Part shown: piece after piece, positions 17,434-26,040 of the stretch
Layout of the letters: every line of letters starts with the position of its first letter
Numbering within the stretch: the first letter of the stretch is position 1
Origin: JAMXLO01 sp963812475
GTDB lineage: Bacteria > Pseudomonadota > Alphaproteobacteria > Acetobacterales > Acetobacteraceae
Length of the DNA stretch: 64,000 bases
Assembly (NCBI GenBank): GCA_963812475.1
Contig: CAWEVI010000029.1
Coordinates: forward strand, 310,001 to 374,000
Reading direction: 5' to 3'
The notes under the pieces: generated by a model
What the model saw: only the letters and a program-made list of their open reading frames with translations
Database searches by the model: none
Told to the model about the DNA's origin: nothing
Position numbers and translations under genes: made by a program

Positions 17434-18423
17434 ATGCGCGCCGTGTGGTACGATCGGCAAGGCCCTGCGAGGGATGTGCTCGTCCGCGGTGAACTGCCGA
17501 CACCCGAACCGGGCAGCTACGAGGTTCGCGTTCGTCTCGAGGCCGCAGGCGTCAACCCGTCGGACACCTATCGCCGACGCGGTCCCGCGCCCGCCATGGA
17601 GTATCCGCGGGTCGTGACCAGCAGCGACGGCGCCGGCACGGTCGACCGCGTCGGTGCGATGGTTCCGGAGAGCTGGGTCAGCAAGCGGGTCTGGCTGTAC
17701 AACGGCCAGCGCAACGGACGCTGGATGGGCACCGCGGCGGAATATATCTGTCTGAATGTCGACTTGGTCACCGAACTGCCCGCGCACGTGTCATTCGCCG
17801 AGGGCGCGACGCTCGGCATTCCCGGTATGACGGCACATCACTGCGTGTTCGTCGGCGGTCCGGTGCAGGGGAAGACCGTGCTGGTCACCGGTGCCGCCGG
17901 CGCCGTTGGCCATTATGCGGTGCAGCTTGCGAAGTGGGCCGGTGCGCGTGTGATCGCCACGGTCAGTTCAGACGCGAAGGCGGAGCGGGCGCGGGCCGGC
18001 GGCGCCGACGCGGTCGTTAATTACCGGCAGGAGGATGCTGCCGCACGCGTCCGCGAAATCACCTTCGGGTCGGGCGTCGACCACGTGGTGGATGTGGATT
18101 TTGGCGGCAATCTTGCAGCGACACTTGGTTGCGTGCGGGCCAATGGCAGCATCGCGATCTACGCATCGAACGGCGACCGCACACCGCGTGTGCCGATCGG
18201 CGAACTGATGCAGCGCAACGTCTCGCTGTATCCGATGTCGCTGCCGGGCTCATTGCCAGCATCGCGCAAGCGCGCGCAGACCGATATTGCACAATGGATC
18301 GCAACGGGGGAGCGCCTGCTGTCGGTGGCGGCGCGGTTTCCGCTGGACCAGGCAGCGGCGGCGCATGAGGCGGTGGAGCGCGGCGACAAGGTCGGAACCG
18401 TCGTGATCGAGTGTGCACGGTAA
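17434..18423 (+). CDS. Zinc-free MDR: NADPH:quinone reductase-like oxidoreductase
   Basis: A 329-residue medium-chain dehydrogenase/reductase without the structural zinc cysteines. The N-terminal GroES-like domain has AAGVNPSDTYRRRG and GAGTVDRVG; the Rossmann domain shows VLVTGAAGAVGHYAVQLAKW (nucleotide loop) and GVDHVVDVDFGG. This is the QOR (zeta-crystallin-like) type that reduces quinones or enones with NADPH. Length is typical. No operon partners downstream; a cluster of hairpins follows. Confidence 0.87.
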   Translation: MRAVWYDRQGPARDVLVRGELPTPEPGSYEVRVRLEAAGVNPSDTYRRRGPAPAMEYPRVVTSSDGAGTVDRVGAMVPESWVSKRVWLYNGQRNGRWMGTAAEYICLNVDLVTELPAHVSFAEGATLGIPGMTAHHCVFVGGPVQGKTVLVTGAAGAVGHYAVQLAKWAGARVIATVSSDAKAERARAGGADAVVNYRQEDAAARVREITFGSGVDHVVDVDFGGNLAATLGCVRANGSIAIYASNGDRTPRVPIGELMQRNVSLYPMSLPGSLPASRKRAQTDIAQWIATGERLLSVAARFPLDQAAAAHEAVERGDKVGTVVIECAR

Positions 18424-18467
18424 CGAAGCAGGTTCGCCACTGAGCCAGGGTTTCACTCCGGACCCCA

Positions 18468-18554
18468 CCAGAGGCTCCGCCTCTGGACTCCGCCAAGGGC
18501 GGAGCCCTTGGAACCCGTTACTTAAGAATCGGATTCCGAAGGCTATGCCTTTGG
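18468..18554. repeat. Three consecutive 8-bp-stem, 3-base-loop hairpins
   Basis: Three 19-base units lie in a row: CCAGAGGC-TCC-GCCTCTGG (18468-18486), CCAAGGGC-GGA-GCCCTTGG (18493-18511) and CCGAAGGC-TAT-GCCTTTGG (18536-18554, one G-U-type mismatch). They separate the convergent quinone-oxidoreductase and clpA genes. Stem length, loop size and outer CC/GG are shared, so they look like copies of one structural repeat; a bidirectional termination role is plausible. Confidence 0.75.
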
Positions 18555-18621
18555 TGGGGGTCCCGGGGGCAACGCCGCCGGGCGGGTCGCAGGGCGGAGC
18601 CCCGGGCGATTAAGCTCGGAA

Positions 18622-20967
18622 TTACGCCTCGATCTCCTCGCGATCGGTGCCGCCGTCGCCATCCTCGTCCGGTTTCGGCAGGGCGGGCAACTGCGCCTCG
18701 ATGATCTCGAACGCAAGCTTGCCATCGTTCATCGTGACCTTCACCGAGCCGCCCTTCACCAGCTTGCCGAACAACAACTCCTCGGCGAGCGGCTTCTTGA
18801 TGTACTCCTGGATCACGCGGGACAGCGGCCGTGCGCCGTACAGCTTGTCGTAGCCGCGCTCGGCCAGCCACTCTTTCGCCGCCGAGGACAGTTCGATCGT
18901 CACGTTGCGGTCGGCCAGCTGTGCCTCGAGCTGCATGACGAATTTTTCCACGACGCGGCCGACGATCTCCGGCGTCAGGCCGGCGAAGGCGATCGTCGCA
19001 TCCAGGCGGTTGCGGAACTCCGGGGTGAACAACCGCTTGATTGCGTCTTCGTCTTCACCCTCGCGGCCCTCGCGACCGAAGCCGATCGCCTCCTTCGCCA
19101 GATCCGAGGCACCCGCGTTGGTCGTCATGATCAGGATCACGTTGCGGAAATCAACCGACTTGCCGTTGTGGTCGGTCAGCTTCCCGTGGTCCATCACCTG
19201 CAACAGTATGTTGAACAGGTCGGGATGCGCCTTCTCAATCTCATCCAGCAGCAGCACGGCGTGAGGATGCTGATCGATCGCGTCGGTCAGCAGGCCCCCC
19301 TGGTCGAAGCCGACATAGCCGGGCGGCGCACCCAGCAGGCGGGACACCGAATGCCGCTCCATGTATTCCGACATGTCGAAGCGGATCAGCTCGATGCCCA
19401 TGGTGGAGGCAAGCTGGCGTGCCACTTCGGTCTTGCCGACGCCGGTCGGGCCGCAGAACAGGTAATTGCCGATCGGTTTCTCCGGTTCGCGCAGCCCTGC
19501 GCGCGCAAGTTTGATCGCGGCCGACAGCGCCTCGATTGCCCGATCCTGACCGAACACCATCGCCTTCAGGTCGCGCTCGAGATTGCGCAGCGTCTCCTTG
19601 TCGTCGGCTGACACCGACTTCGGAGGAATCCGTGCGATCTTGGCGACGATCTCTTCTACGTCGCGCAACGTGACAGTCTTGCGGCGCTTGTGCTCCGGCA
19701 GCAGCATGCGCGAGGCGCCGACCTCATCGATCACGTCGATCGCCTTGTCCGGCAGCTTGCGGTCGTTGATGTATTTCGCCGACAACTCCACTGCGGCCCG
19801 GATCGCCTCGTCGGTATAGCGCACCTTGTGGTGCTTCTCGTAGTTCGCCTTCAGGCCGCGCAGTATCTTCACGCTGTCTTCCAGCGTCGGCTCGTTCACG
19901 TCGATCTTCTGGAAGCGGCGAACCAGCGCGCGGTCCTTCTCGAAGTAGTTGCGAAACTCCTTGTAGGTGGTGGAGCCAATGCAGCGCAGGTTGCCCGACG
20001 CCAGCGCCGGCTTCAGCAGGTTGGACGCATCCATCGCACCCCCGCTGGTGGCGCCGGCGCCAATCACCGTATGGATTTCGTCGATGAACAGGATGGCGCC
20101 CTGTTGATTCTCCAGCTCGGAAACGACTGCCTTCAACCTCTCTTCGAAGTCGCCGCGATACCGCGTGCCGGCAAGCAGAGCGCCCATGTCGAGCGCATAA
20201 ATGGTGGACCGGCCCAGCACCTCCGGCACGTCGCCCTCGACGATCCGCTTGGCCAGACCCTCGGCGATCGCCGTCTTGCCGACGCCCGGATCGCCCACAT
20301 AGAGCGGATTGTTCTTGGTGCGGCGGCAAAGGATTTGGATGGTACGCTCTATCTCAGGCTCGCGGCCGATCAGCGGGTCGATCTTCCCCGCCATCGCCTT
20401 CTTGTTCAGGTTGACGCAGTAGTTCGACAGGGCGTCCTGATTGCGCCGGTTCGGCTTTTCCTCGCGTTCCTGCTCCTGATGGGTCTCGGGCTGGCTGCCG
20501 GAGCCCTGCACAGGACGCTGAGCGGCCCGGCCCGGCGCCTTGGCGATCCCGTGACTGATGAAATTCACCGCATCGAGCCGTGTCATGTCCTGCAACTGCA
20601 GGAAATACACGGCGTGGCTCTCGCGTTCGGAAAACAGCGCCACCAGCACATTCGCGCCGCTCACCTCGTCACGACCCGAGGACTGGACGTGAATTGCGGC
20701 ACGCTGGACCACGCGTTGGAACCCGGCCGTCGGCTTCGGATCGCCTGCCCGATCGGTCGCGAGGCCGGCCAGATCCTTGTCGAGGAATTCGGACAGATCA
20801 CCGCGCAGTTTGTCGAGGTCCACGCCGCAGGCACGCAGGACAGTCGCGGCATCCGTGTCGTCGGCCAAGCCGAGTAGCAGATGCTCAAGCGTCGCATATT
20901 CGTGACGGCGATCACTGGCCAGCGACAATGCGCGGTGCAGCGTCTGTTCGAGGTTACGTGATAGCAT
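18622..20967 (-). CDS. clpA: ATP-dependent Clp protease ATP-binding subunit ClpA
   Basis: A 781-residue Hsp100 unfoldase. The Clp N-domain (residues 1-145) carries two repeats (RALSLASDRRHEYATLEHLL). AAA module 1 has Walker A GDPGVGKTAIAEGLA near residue 225 and Walker B ILFIDEIH; module 2 has GPTGVGKTEVARQLA near residue 510 and VLLLDEIEKAHPD. No ClpB-type coiled-coil middle domain is present, and a ClpP-docking loop is expected after module 2. It feeds substrates to ClpP, with ClpS, encoded directly upstream on the same strand, delivering N-end-rule substrates. Confidence 0.96.
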   Translation of the reverse strand: MLSRNLEQTLHRALSLASDRRHEYATLEHLLLGLADDTDAATVLRACGVDLDKLRGDLSEFLDKDLAGLATDRAGDPKPTAGFQRVVQRAAIHVQSSGRDEVSGANVLVALFSERESHAVYFLQLQDMTRLDAVNFISHGIAKAPGRAAQRPVQGSGSQPETHQEQEREEKPNRRNQDALSNYCVNLNKKAMAGKIDPLIGREPEIERTIQILCRRTKNNPLYVGDPGVGKTAIAEGLAKRIVEGDVPEVLGRSTIYALDMGALLAGTRYRGDFEERLKAVVSELENQQGAILFIDEIHTVIGAGATSGGAMDASNLLKPALASGNLRCIGSTTYKEFRNYFEKDRALVRRFQKIDVNEPTLEDSVKILRGLKANYEKHHKVRYTDEAIRAAVELSAKYINDRKLPDKAIDVIDEVGASRMLLPEHKRRKTVTLRDVEEIVAKIARIPPKSVSADDKETLRNLERDLKAMVFGQDRAIEALSAAIKLARAGLREPEKPIGNYLFCGPTGVGKTEVARQLASTMGIELIRFDMSEYMERHSVSRLLGAPPGYVGFDQGGLLTDAIDQHPHAVLLLDEIEKAHPDLFNILLQVMDHGKLTDHNGKSVDFRNVILIMTTNAGASDLAKEAIGFGREGREGEDEDAIKRLFTPEFRNRLDATIAFAGLTPEIVGRVVEKFVMQLEAQLADRNVTIELSSAAKEWLAERGYDKLYGARPLSRVIQEYIKKPLAEELLFGKLVKGGSVKVTMNDGKLAFEIIEAQLPALPKPDEDGDGGTDREEIEA

Positions 20968-21057
20968 TGTCGTCGACGCTCCTACGCGCTGAAGTCTTTA
21001 AGCTGGAATCCAATCATCCCCGGCGGCCCGGCGCGCCGTCAACAGAGGGAATGGTCT

Positions 21058-21073
21058 GTTGGGACCTCCCAAC
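21058..21073. promoter_or_regulatory. Perfect palindrome between clpS and clpA
   Basis: GTTGGGA / TCCCAAC with a two-base centre, in the 140-base spacer between clpS and clpA, next to a TATATATA run. No T-tract follows on the reverse strand, so it may be an attenuator or an operator for clpA rather than a terminator. Confidence 0.35.
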
Positions 21074-21107
21074 GTCTATCTGGTATATATACTCCCAATC
21101 CGCACAA

Positions 21108-21443
21108 TCATTCCTTCTCGATTGTGCATTGCAGGGGGTGCTGGTTCTGCCGTGCCAGATCCATCACCTGGGTCACCTTGGTCTCGGCTACCTCGTAGGT
21201 ATAGACGCCGCACACCCCGACGCCGCGTCGGTGGACGTGTAGCATGATTCGGGTGGCCTCCTCCCGCGATTTCTGGAAAAACCGTTCCAGAACGTGAACG
21301 ACAAACTCCATCGGCGTATAGTCGTCGTTCAGCATCAACACCTTGTACATCGCCGGTTTGCGCGTTTTCGGCCGCGCTTTGACCACAACCCCGGTGTTGG
21401 GGGCGTCGTTGTTGGTGCCGCCGCGCCTGTCGCCGTCGCTCAT
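21108..21443 (-). CDS. clpS: ATP-dependent Clp protease adaptor ClpS
   Basis: A 111-residue ClpS. The core YKVLMLNDDYTPMEFVVHVL contains the acidic residues that bind the N-degron alpha-amino group, and MLHVHRRGVGVCGVYTYEVAE contains the pocket His and the ClpA-contact strand. An N-terminal disordered stretch of about 35 residues is normal. The ATG preceded by GGAAGAAAG is preferred; an upstream in-frame ATG adds 20 unrelated residues. It delivers proteins bearing Phe, Tyr, Trp or Leu N-termini to ClpAP and is followed by clpA. Confidence 0.94.
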   Translation of the reverse strand: MSDGDRRGGTNNDAPNTGVVVKARPKTRKPAMYKVLMLNDDYTPMEFVVHVLERFFQKSREEATRIMLHVHRRGVGVCGVYTYEVAETKVTQVMDLARQNQHPLQCTIEKE

Positions 21444-21619
21444 CTTTCTTCCATGTCCACCTGTCGCGACATCCCACTGCATCCTGGCGATCGTGCCTGG
21501 CAAGGCAGAGACGGGTATTCCTCACCCCGTCGCCGATCGAAGCACGAACCATATCGGAAGCCGTGCCAAGGATAAAAGAGCATTGACGGGGCAAAGAGTC
21601 AGTTCGCGGCGCCGGACAT

Positions 21620-21654
21620 GAAGAAGGCCCTGGCGGATCGCCAGGGCCTTCTTC
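21620..21654 (-). terminator. Strong terminator hairpin after phasin gene
   Basis: A perfect 16-bp stem GAAGAAGGCCCTGGCG / CGCCAGGGCCTTCTTC with a three-base loop lies 72 bases past the phasin stop. The length of the stem makes it the strongest structured terminator in the window. It prevents read-through into clpS. Confidence 0.8.
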
Positions 21655-21725
21655 CGTCCGAACCGAGGACAACCGGGGGGAGGAGGGCCGGCGCCCTTGT
21701 CCGTACTTCGCGCGTCAATCGCTCG

Positions 21726-22247
21726 TCAGGCCACCTTGGCGAACTTCTCGACTGCAATGCTGACGCGCTCCGTGAGCGGCGCCAGCGCCTGCTCCGTCAG
21801 TTTCAGCGACGCATCCGTCAGCCGGCCCAACTCGGCCAGCGTCTTCTCCATCGTCGAGCGGGCGAAGCTGGCCTGCAACTCGAACGCGTCCTTGAGCGAC
21901 TTCACCGAAGAAAGCGCCTTGAAGGTGGAAACCGTCTCCTCGAACGAGGCCTGTGCGGAGGCCGTCATCTGCTTGCTGATGTCCTGCACCCCGGCGGCCC
22001 AGACCTGACTGGACTTCACCATCGCCTCAACGTTGCCCTGGCTGAACGCCACGAGCTCCTCGGCCGTCTTCATTGCCTTTTCCATACCTTGCTTGACCTT
22101 TACCTGTGTTTCCGCGAAGCCCGCCGCTGCCTGGGACATGCCGTCCTTCAGGCCGGACACGGTCGTCTCGAAGCCCTTGCCCGCGGCAGTCGCCACGGTT
22201 TCTTCAGCCATCGCTGCCGATTCGATTGTCTTTGGCTTCATTGTCAT
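21726..22247 (-). CDS. Phasin family protein
   Basis: A 173-residue phasin (Phasin_2). The mature helix region reads through AGKGFETTVSGLKDGMSQAA, then NVEAMVKSSQVWAAGVQDIS and SVKSLKDAFELQASFAR, the classic heptad-rich block of PHA-granule proteins. The ATG with GGAG nine bases upstream is used; the longer upstream reading enters regulatory DNA. Two PhaR-like palindromes lie in the leader, and a strong hairpin terminates the transcript, so it is an independently regulated single gene that likely responds to PHA accumulation. Confidence 0.9.
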   Translation of the reverse strand: MTMKPKTIESAAMAEETVATAAGKGFETTVSGLKDGMSQAAAGFAETQVKVKQGMEKAMKTAEELVAFSQGNVEAMVKSSQVWAAGVQDISKQMTASAQASFEETVSTFKALSSVKSLKDAFELQASFARSTMEKTLAELGRLTDASLKLTEQALAPLTERVSIAVEKFAKVA

Positions 22248-22322
22248 CCGCGTGATCTCCTGAATGGGGCGGTGTCCGCTGTAGAGGTCGCGGCGCGTCC
22301 GCCAAATTGCCAATCCGTTTTG

Positions 22323-22333
22323 CTGCAATGCAG
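22323..22333. promoter_or_regulatory. PhaR-like operator CTGC-N3-GCAG
   Basis: CTGCAATGCAG matches the CTGC-N3-GCAG site described for the PHA regulator PhaR in Paracoccus and relatives. It lies 76 bases upstream of the phasin ATG. PhaR released by PHA would derepress the phasin gene. Confidence 0.5.
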
Positions 22334-22379
22334 CACGGCACCGATATAGGCCGAAGGCGAAGCCCGATCAAGTGAATTA

Positions 22380-22394
22380 TTGTGCACTGCACAA
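22380..22394. promoter_or_regulatory. 15-bp palindrome TTGTGCAcTGCACAA
   Basis: Seven-base perfect arms TTGTGCA / TGCACAA around one central base, 133 bases upstream of the phasin start. The TGCA cores resemble the spacing of PhaR-type sites and the position suits an operator overlapping the phasin promoter. Confidence 0.45.
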
Positions 22395-22577
22395 AAGTTC
22401 TCGAAACCGTCTTCGCGGGCTCTCCTGTGGTGCACCGCGTGTGCAAGCAGTCGCCCATAAGGCGTTCAATTATTTCTCTTTTCAATTTCGGATTTCGGCT
22501 GGACAGGAGCGGCGGCGGCCTCCTAGAGTTCCGGCGACGAAGCGAAGGGATTACGGGAATGGCCAAGCCGGAGCGCC

Positions 22578-23768
22578 ATGGACGCAGGTTTTTCCTGTCC
22601 CCGGGTACTCCTGGTCATGTTCGCCGGCCTGCTTCCCGCCGCCGCGTGGGCGCAAATCGGCTCGGAGCGATACAGTTCGATCGTGGTCGATGCCGCCACC
22701 GGAAACGTGCTTGAAGCGGCAAATCCCGACGCGCCCCGCCATCCGGCAAGCCTCGCCAAGCTGATGACACTCTATATGGTGTTCGAGGCGCTGCGTGACC
22801 GCCGCATCACGACCGACCAGTTGGTTCCGGTGTCAGCCCGCTCCGCGGCGATGGAGCCGTCCAAGCTGGGCATCACGCCCGCCACCCGGCTGACAGTGGA
22901 GGAGGCCATCCTCGGGCTGGTCACCAAGTCGGCCAACGATGCTGCCGCGGCACTGGGAGAACAGCTCGGCGGGTCCGAAGAGCAATTCGCGCAGATGATG
23001 ACCCTGCGCGCACGCGCGCTTGGCATGAGCCATACCACCTTCACCAATGCCTCGGGCCTGCCGGACCCGGACCAATGGACCACGGCGCGGGACCTGGCGA
23101 TCCTGGCACGACATCTGTTGGGTGATTTCCCCGGGTTCTATCCGTATTTCAGCACGCGGAGCTTCACCTTTCATGGCCGCGTGATCTTCAATCACGATCG
23201 CATGCTGGTATCGTACCCCGGCGCCGATGGAATGAAGACCGGCTACACCGAGGCATCCGGCCACAACCTTGTCACCAGCGCCACGCGCGGCGGCGTGCGT
23301 CTGATCGGCGTTGTGCTCGGCGCGGCGTCGAATCCCGAACGCGACGTGCACATGGCAGCCTTGCTGAACCAGGGCTTTGAGCAACTCGATGTTCCCGTGG
23401 AACGGCCGACCGCCGTGGCGAGCCGGCTGCCCAGCCTGTTCAATGCGGCGCACGCTGCCTCGGTGAACGACCCGGTCCGGCAGCCGTCACATGCCAGACC
23501 AGCGCCACCCGCAAGCATCTGGGGAATCCAGGTTGGCAGCTTCGCCAGCGAAAAGACCGCGCGGGAAGCAGCGTTGAATGCCCGCCGTACCGCCGACGAT
23601 GGCGAGGCGCGCGTGGAACCTGCCGGCATGCGGGGCAGGACCACCTGGCGCGCGCAGGTCTTCGGCCTGACAGCGGCTGAAGCGCAGAGCGCCTGCTCCG
23701 TCCTGGCGCACCGCAGGACCCCCTGTATTGTCCTGCGCCCAGATCAACGCCAGCTTGCCAGTCGATAG
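22578..23768 (+). CDS. D-alanyl-D-alanine carboxypeptidase with C-terminal SPOR domain
   Basis: A 396-residue low-molecular-weight penicillin-binding protein. A signal peptide (VLLVMFAGLLPAAAWAQ) precedes the peptidase S11 domain, with catalytic Ser58/Lys61 in SLAK, the SAN triad member in TKSANDAAA and the KTG block in DGMKTGYTE. A Pro-rich linker leads to a SPOR domain (IWGIQVGSFASEKTAREAAL, then TWRAQVFGLTAAEAQSACS), which binds denuded septal glycan. It trims pentapeptides in the periplasm and is probably targeted to the division site. Alphaproteobacterial DacA/DacF homologues have this same fusion. Confidence 0.93.
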   Translation: MDAGFSCPRVLLVMFAGLLPAAAWAQIGSERYSSIVVDAATGNVLEAANPDAPRHPASLAKLMTLYMVFEALRDRRITTDQLVPVSARSAAMEPSKLGITPATRLTVEEAILGLVTKSANDAAAALGEQLGGSEEQFAQMMTLRARALGMSHTTFTNASGLPDPDQWTTARDLAILARHLLGDFPGFYPYFSTRSFTFHGRVIFNHDRMLVSYPGADGMKTGYTEASGHNLVTSATRGGVRLIGVVLGAASNPERDVHMAALLNQGFEQLDVPVERPTAVASRLPSLFNAAHAASVNDPVRQPSHARPAPPASIWGIQVGSFASEKTAREAALNARRTADDGEARVEPAGMRGRTTWRAQVFGLTAAEAQSACSVLAHRRTPCIVLRPDQRQLASR

Positions 23769-23870
23769 CAGCCGGACCCGCACAAGCGGTTCGCGGCTTT
23801 GTTCGACGGCTGAATGGATCAAACCGGGCAGCAAGCCAACGGTCGGCCCTGGCCGGCAGCCATTCGCCGG

Positions 23871-24578
23871 TCAGCGAGGGGTGGCGGGGCGCTCGATCCG
23901 ATGAACACCGGTATGATCCGCCACCAGGGCCATCGAAGCCATGCCGATGAACAGGCCAGTCTCAACCACGCCGATGGTCTGACCGATCGACTGGTCCAGC
24001 GCGGCCGGGTCGGCGATCTGGCCGAAGTCGCAATCCAGGATCAGATTGCCGCCGTCGGTGTGGAACGGTGAGGCCTGGCCGCCTCGCAGCACCGGATTGG
24101 CTCCCAGTTGTGTCAGGCGTTCGGCTGTCGTCTCCCAGCCGAACGGCACGATCTCCACCGGCAGCCGGGTCGTGCCACCGAGTTGATCGACCAGCTTCCT
24201 CGCATCGGCGACGATCACCAGCCGATCGGACGCCGCGGCCACGATCTTCTCCCGCAGCAGCGCGCCGCCGAGGCCCTTGATCAGATTGAGCGAGCTGGCA
24301 GCGATCTCGTCCGCGCCGTCGATCGTGAGATCCAGGCGACGGTGGTCGGCAAAGGTGGTGAGCGGTATGCCGCCGGCGCGCGCCTGGGCATCGCTTCGCT
24401 CCGAGGTCGCAATGCCCAGGATGCGCAGGCCTTCGTGAACACGGCGGATCAGCGCTTCGATGGCGAAGTAGGCTGTGGAGCCGGTTCCCAGGCCGACCAC
24501 CATGCCGTCCTCGACCAGCGCTGCCGCGGCTTCGGCCGCAGCCCGCTTCTGGAGATCTCTTGCAGCCTTGCGGTCCAT
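23871..24578 (-). CDS. rpiA: Ribose-5-phosphate isomerase A
   Basis: A 235-residue RpiA. VVGLGTGSTAYFAIEAL binds phosphate, LTIDGADEI contains catalytic Asp residues, and KGLGGALLREKIVA carries the catalytic Glu and Lys. It interconverts ribose-5-phosphate and ribulose-5-phosphate in the pentose phosphate pathway. I start at the ATG of MDRKAARDLQKRAAAEAA, where family similarity begins; the reading is open for 122 further codons upstream but through repeat-bearing intergenic DNA. It is divergent from map. Confidence 0.94.
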   Translation of the reverse strand: MDRKAARDLQKRAAAEAAAALVEDGMVVGLGTGSTAYFAIEALIRRVHEGLRILGIATSERSDAQARAGGIPLTTFADHRRLDLTIDGADEIAASSLNLIKGLGGALLREKIVAAASDRLVIVADARKLVDQLGGTTRLPVEIVPFGWETTAERLTQLGANPVLRGGQASPFHTDGGNLILDCDFGQIADPAALDQSIGQTIGVVETGLFIGMASMALVADHTGVHRIERPATPR

Positions 24579-24620
24579 CAGCCGCGAACCTTCTCTTGCC
24601 GTCGTCTCACCAGGTAACGT

Positions 24621-24651
24621 CAGATCAGTAGTCAGTGATCGGCGATCAGTA
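24621..24651. repeat. GATCAGT/AGTCAGTGATC dispersed short repeats
   Basis: The rpiA/map spacer contains GATCAGTAGTC, AGTCAGTGATC and GATCAGT in 31 bases. The ATCAGTAGTC decamer and GATCAGT also occur in the spacer at 9093-9110, suggesting a dispersed short repeat. Confidence 0.5.
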
Positions 24652-24774
24652 AACAGGGCAGTCCACGGCGATCCGGCCATCGTCCCCGACAACTGCCATT
24701 GGCCTTGCGCCGGACCGCACGGTTGCGCATCTTTCCACCTTCCAGGCAGTGCCAAGACGGACGGAGCAGGGGCG

Positions 24775-25581
24775 ATGGACGGCGGGACCGACGCGAGACG
24801 CATCACCATCCACGCGCCCGAGGATTTTCCGGCGATGCGGACCGCGGGTCGCCTGGCGGCCGAAACCCTGGACATGATTGTGCCGCACGTGCGGCCCGGG
24901 GTGTCCACTGGCACGCTCGACGCGCTGTGCCATGAGTTCATCATCGCGCATGGTGCTGTCCCGGCGCCGCTGAACTATCGCGGCTATCCGAAATCGATCT
25001 GCATCTCGATCAACCACGTCGTCTGCCACGGCATTCCCGGCGAGCGGAAGCTGGAGAACGGCGACATCCTGAACATCGATGTCACGGTGATCCTCAACGG
25101 CTGGCACGGCGATTCGTCGCGCATGTATGTGGCCGGTTCGGCATCGACCCGGGCGCGCAACCTGATGGACGTGACCTACGAGGCGATGATGCGCGGTGTG
25201 GCCGCGGTGAAGCCGGGTGCTACGCTGGGCGATGTCGGTCATGTCATCCAGAATTATGTGGAGCACCAGCGCTTCAGCGTGGTCCGCGATTTCTGCGGAC
25301 ATGGCATCGGGCGGCGCTTCCATGAGCCGCCGAACGTCCTGCATTTCGGGCGTCCTGGCGAAGGCCCAATTCTGCGGCCGGGCATGTTCTTCACCATCGA
25401 GCCGATGGTGAACGCCGGCCGGCCGGAGGTGAAGGTGCTGGACGATGGCTGGACCGCGGTGACGCGCGACCGCAGCCTGTCTGCGCAATTCGAGCACATG
25501 ATCGGGGTGACCGAGACCGGCTGCGAGATTTTCACCCTCTCGCCCGCCGGTCTGGACAAGCCGCCCTACGCGGCGGGCTGA
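24775..25581 (+). CDS. map: Methionine aminopeptidase, type I
   Basis: A 268-residue MetAP. The five metal ligands are visible in NIDVTVILNGWHGDSSR (two Asp), GHGIGRRFHEPP (His), FTIEPMVN (Glu) and AQFEHMIGVT (Glu), and the substrate His in INHVVCHGIPG. It removes initiator Met from nascent proteins in the cytoplasm. Length is typical of type I. The chosen ATG is in frame 100 codons into a longer open reading whose start is within the repeat-bearing spacer. It is followed by a small cupin and radC. Confidence 0.94.
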   Translation: MDGGTDARRITIHAPEDFPAMRTAGRLAAETLDMIVPHVRPGVSTGTLDALCHEFIIAHGAVPAPLNYRGYPKSICISINHVVCHGIPGERKLENGDILNIDVTVILNGWHGDSSRMYVAGSASTRARNLMDVTYEAMMRGVAAVKPGATLGDVGHVIQNYVEHQRFSVVRDFCGHGIGRRFHEPPNVLHFGRPGEGPILRPGMFFTIEPMVNAGRPEVKVLDDGWTAVTRDRSLSAQFEHMIGVTETGCEIFTLSPAGLDKPPYAAG

Positions 25582-25599
25582 ACAATCAGGAGGTACGCC

Positions 25600-26010
25600 A
25601 TGAATGACCAAACCATGACCATGCCGACGATGAAACTCGCGGTGGCGAGCAAGGACAATGCGAATTACGTCGCGGGACGCCGCGCCTTCTTCAAGTATCG
25701 CGATCTCGGTGTGACCGAGGGCACCAACGGCTTCATGCGTGCCCAGGTGACATCAGCCGAGCAAGGCATGTCGAAGCCGACCGGCTGGCACGTGCACAAG
25801 TGCCAGGCGCAGTTCGTCTATGTGCTGAAGGGCTGGGTCGATCTGGAGTTCGCGGACCGGAAGGTGCGTGTCGCGGCGGGCAATTCGATCATGATCCCTG
25901 GCGACACGCCGCATAACGAGACCGGCACCTCTGACACGTTCGAGATTCTGGAGGTTTCGGTCCCGGCGGAGATGGCCACCGAGCCTTGCGCCCCGCCCCC
26001 AGGGCACTGA
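25600..26010 (+). CDS. Cupin domain protein
   Basis: A 136-residue single-domain cupin. Cupin motif 1 is visible as GWHVHKCQAQFVYVLKG, followed by VDLEF, and motif 2 as PGDTPHNETG. The HxH...E/Q...H set suggests a bound metal. GGAGG precedes the ATG 18 bases after map, so the two are probably co-transcribed. Small cupins of this kind include dioxygenases, isomerases and sensors; none can be singled out here. Confidence 0.84.
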   Translation: MNDQTMTMPTMKLAVASKDNANYVAGRRAFFKYRDLGVTEGTNGFMRAQVTSAEQGMSKPTGWHVHKCQAQFVYVLKGWVDLEFADRKVRVAAGNSIMIPGDTPHNETGTSDTFEILEVSVPAEMATEPCAPPPGH

Positions 26011-26040
26011 CCGCCTCGCATTAACCGCCGCCCAACCTAT

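Larger units (their letters stand above)
22248..22577. other. Divergent intergenic region with phasin control elements
   Basis: About 330 bases between the divergent phasin and D,D-carboxypeptidase genes. It is locally AT-richer than its surroundings, and contains the two palindromes annotated separately. No coding signal was found. Promoters for both genes should be here, but I cannot place their hexamers securely. Confidence 0.6.
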
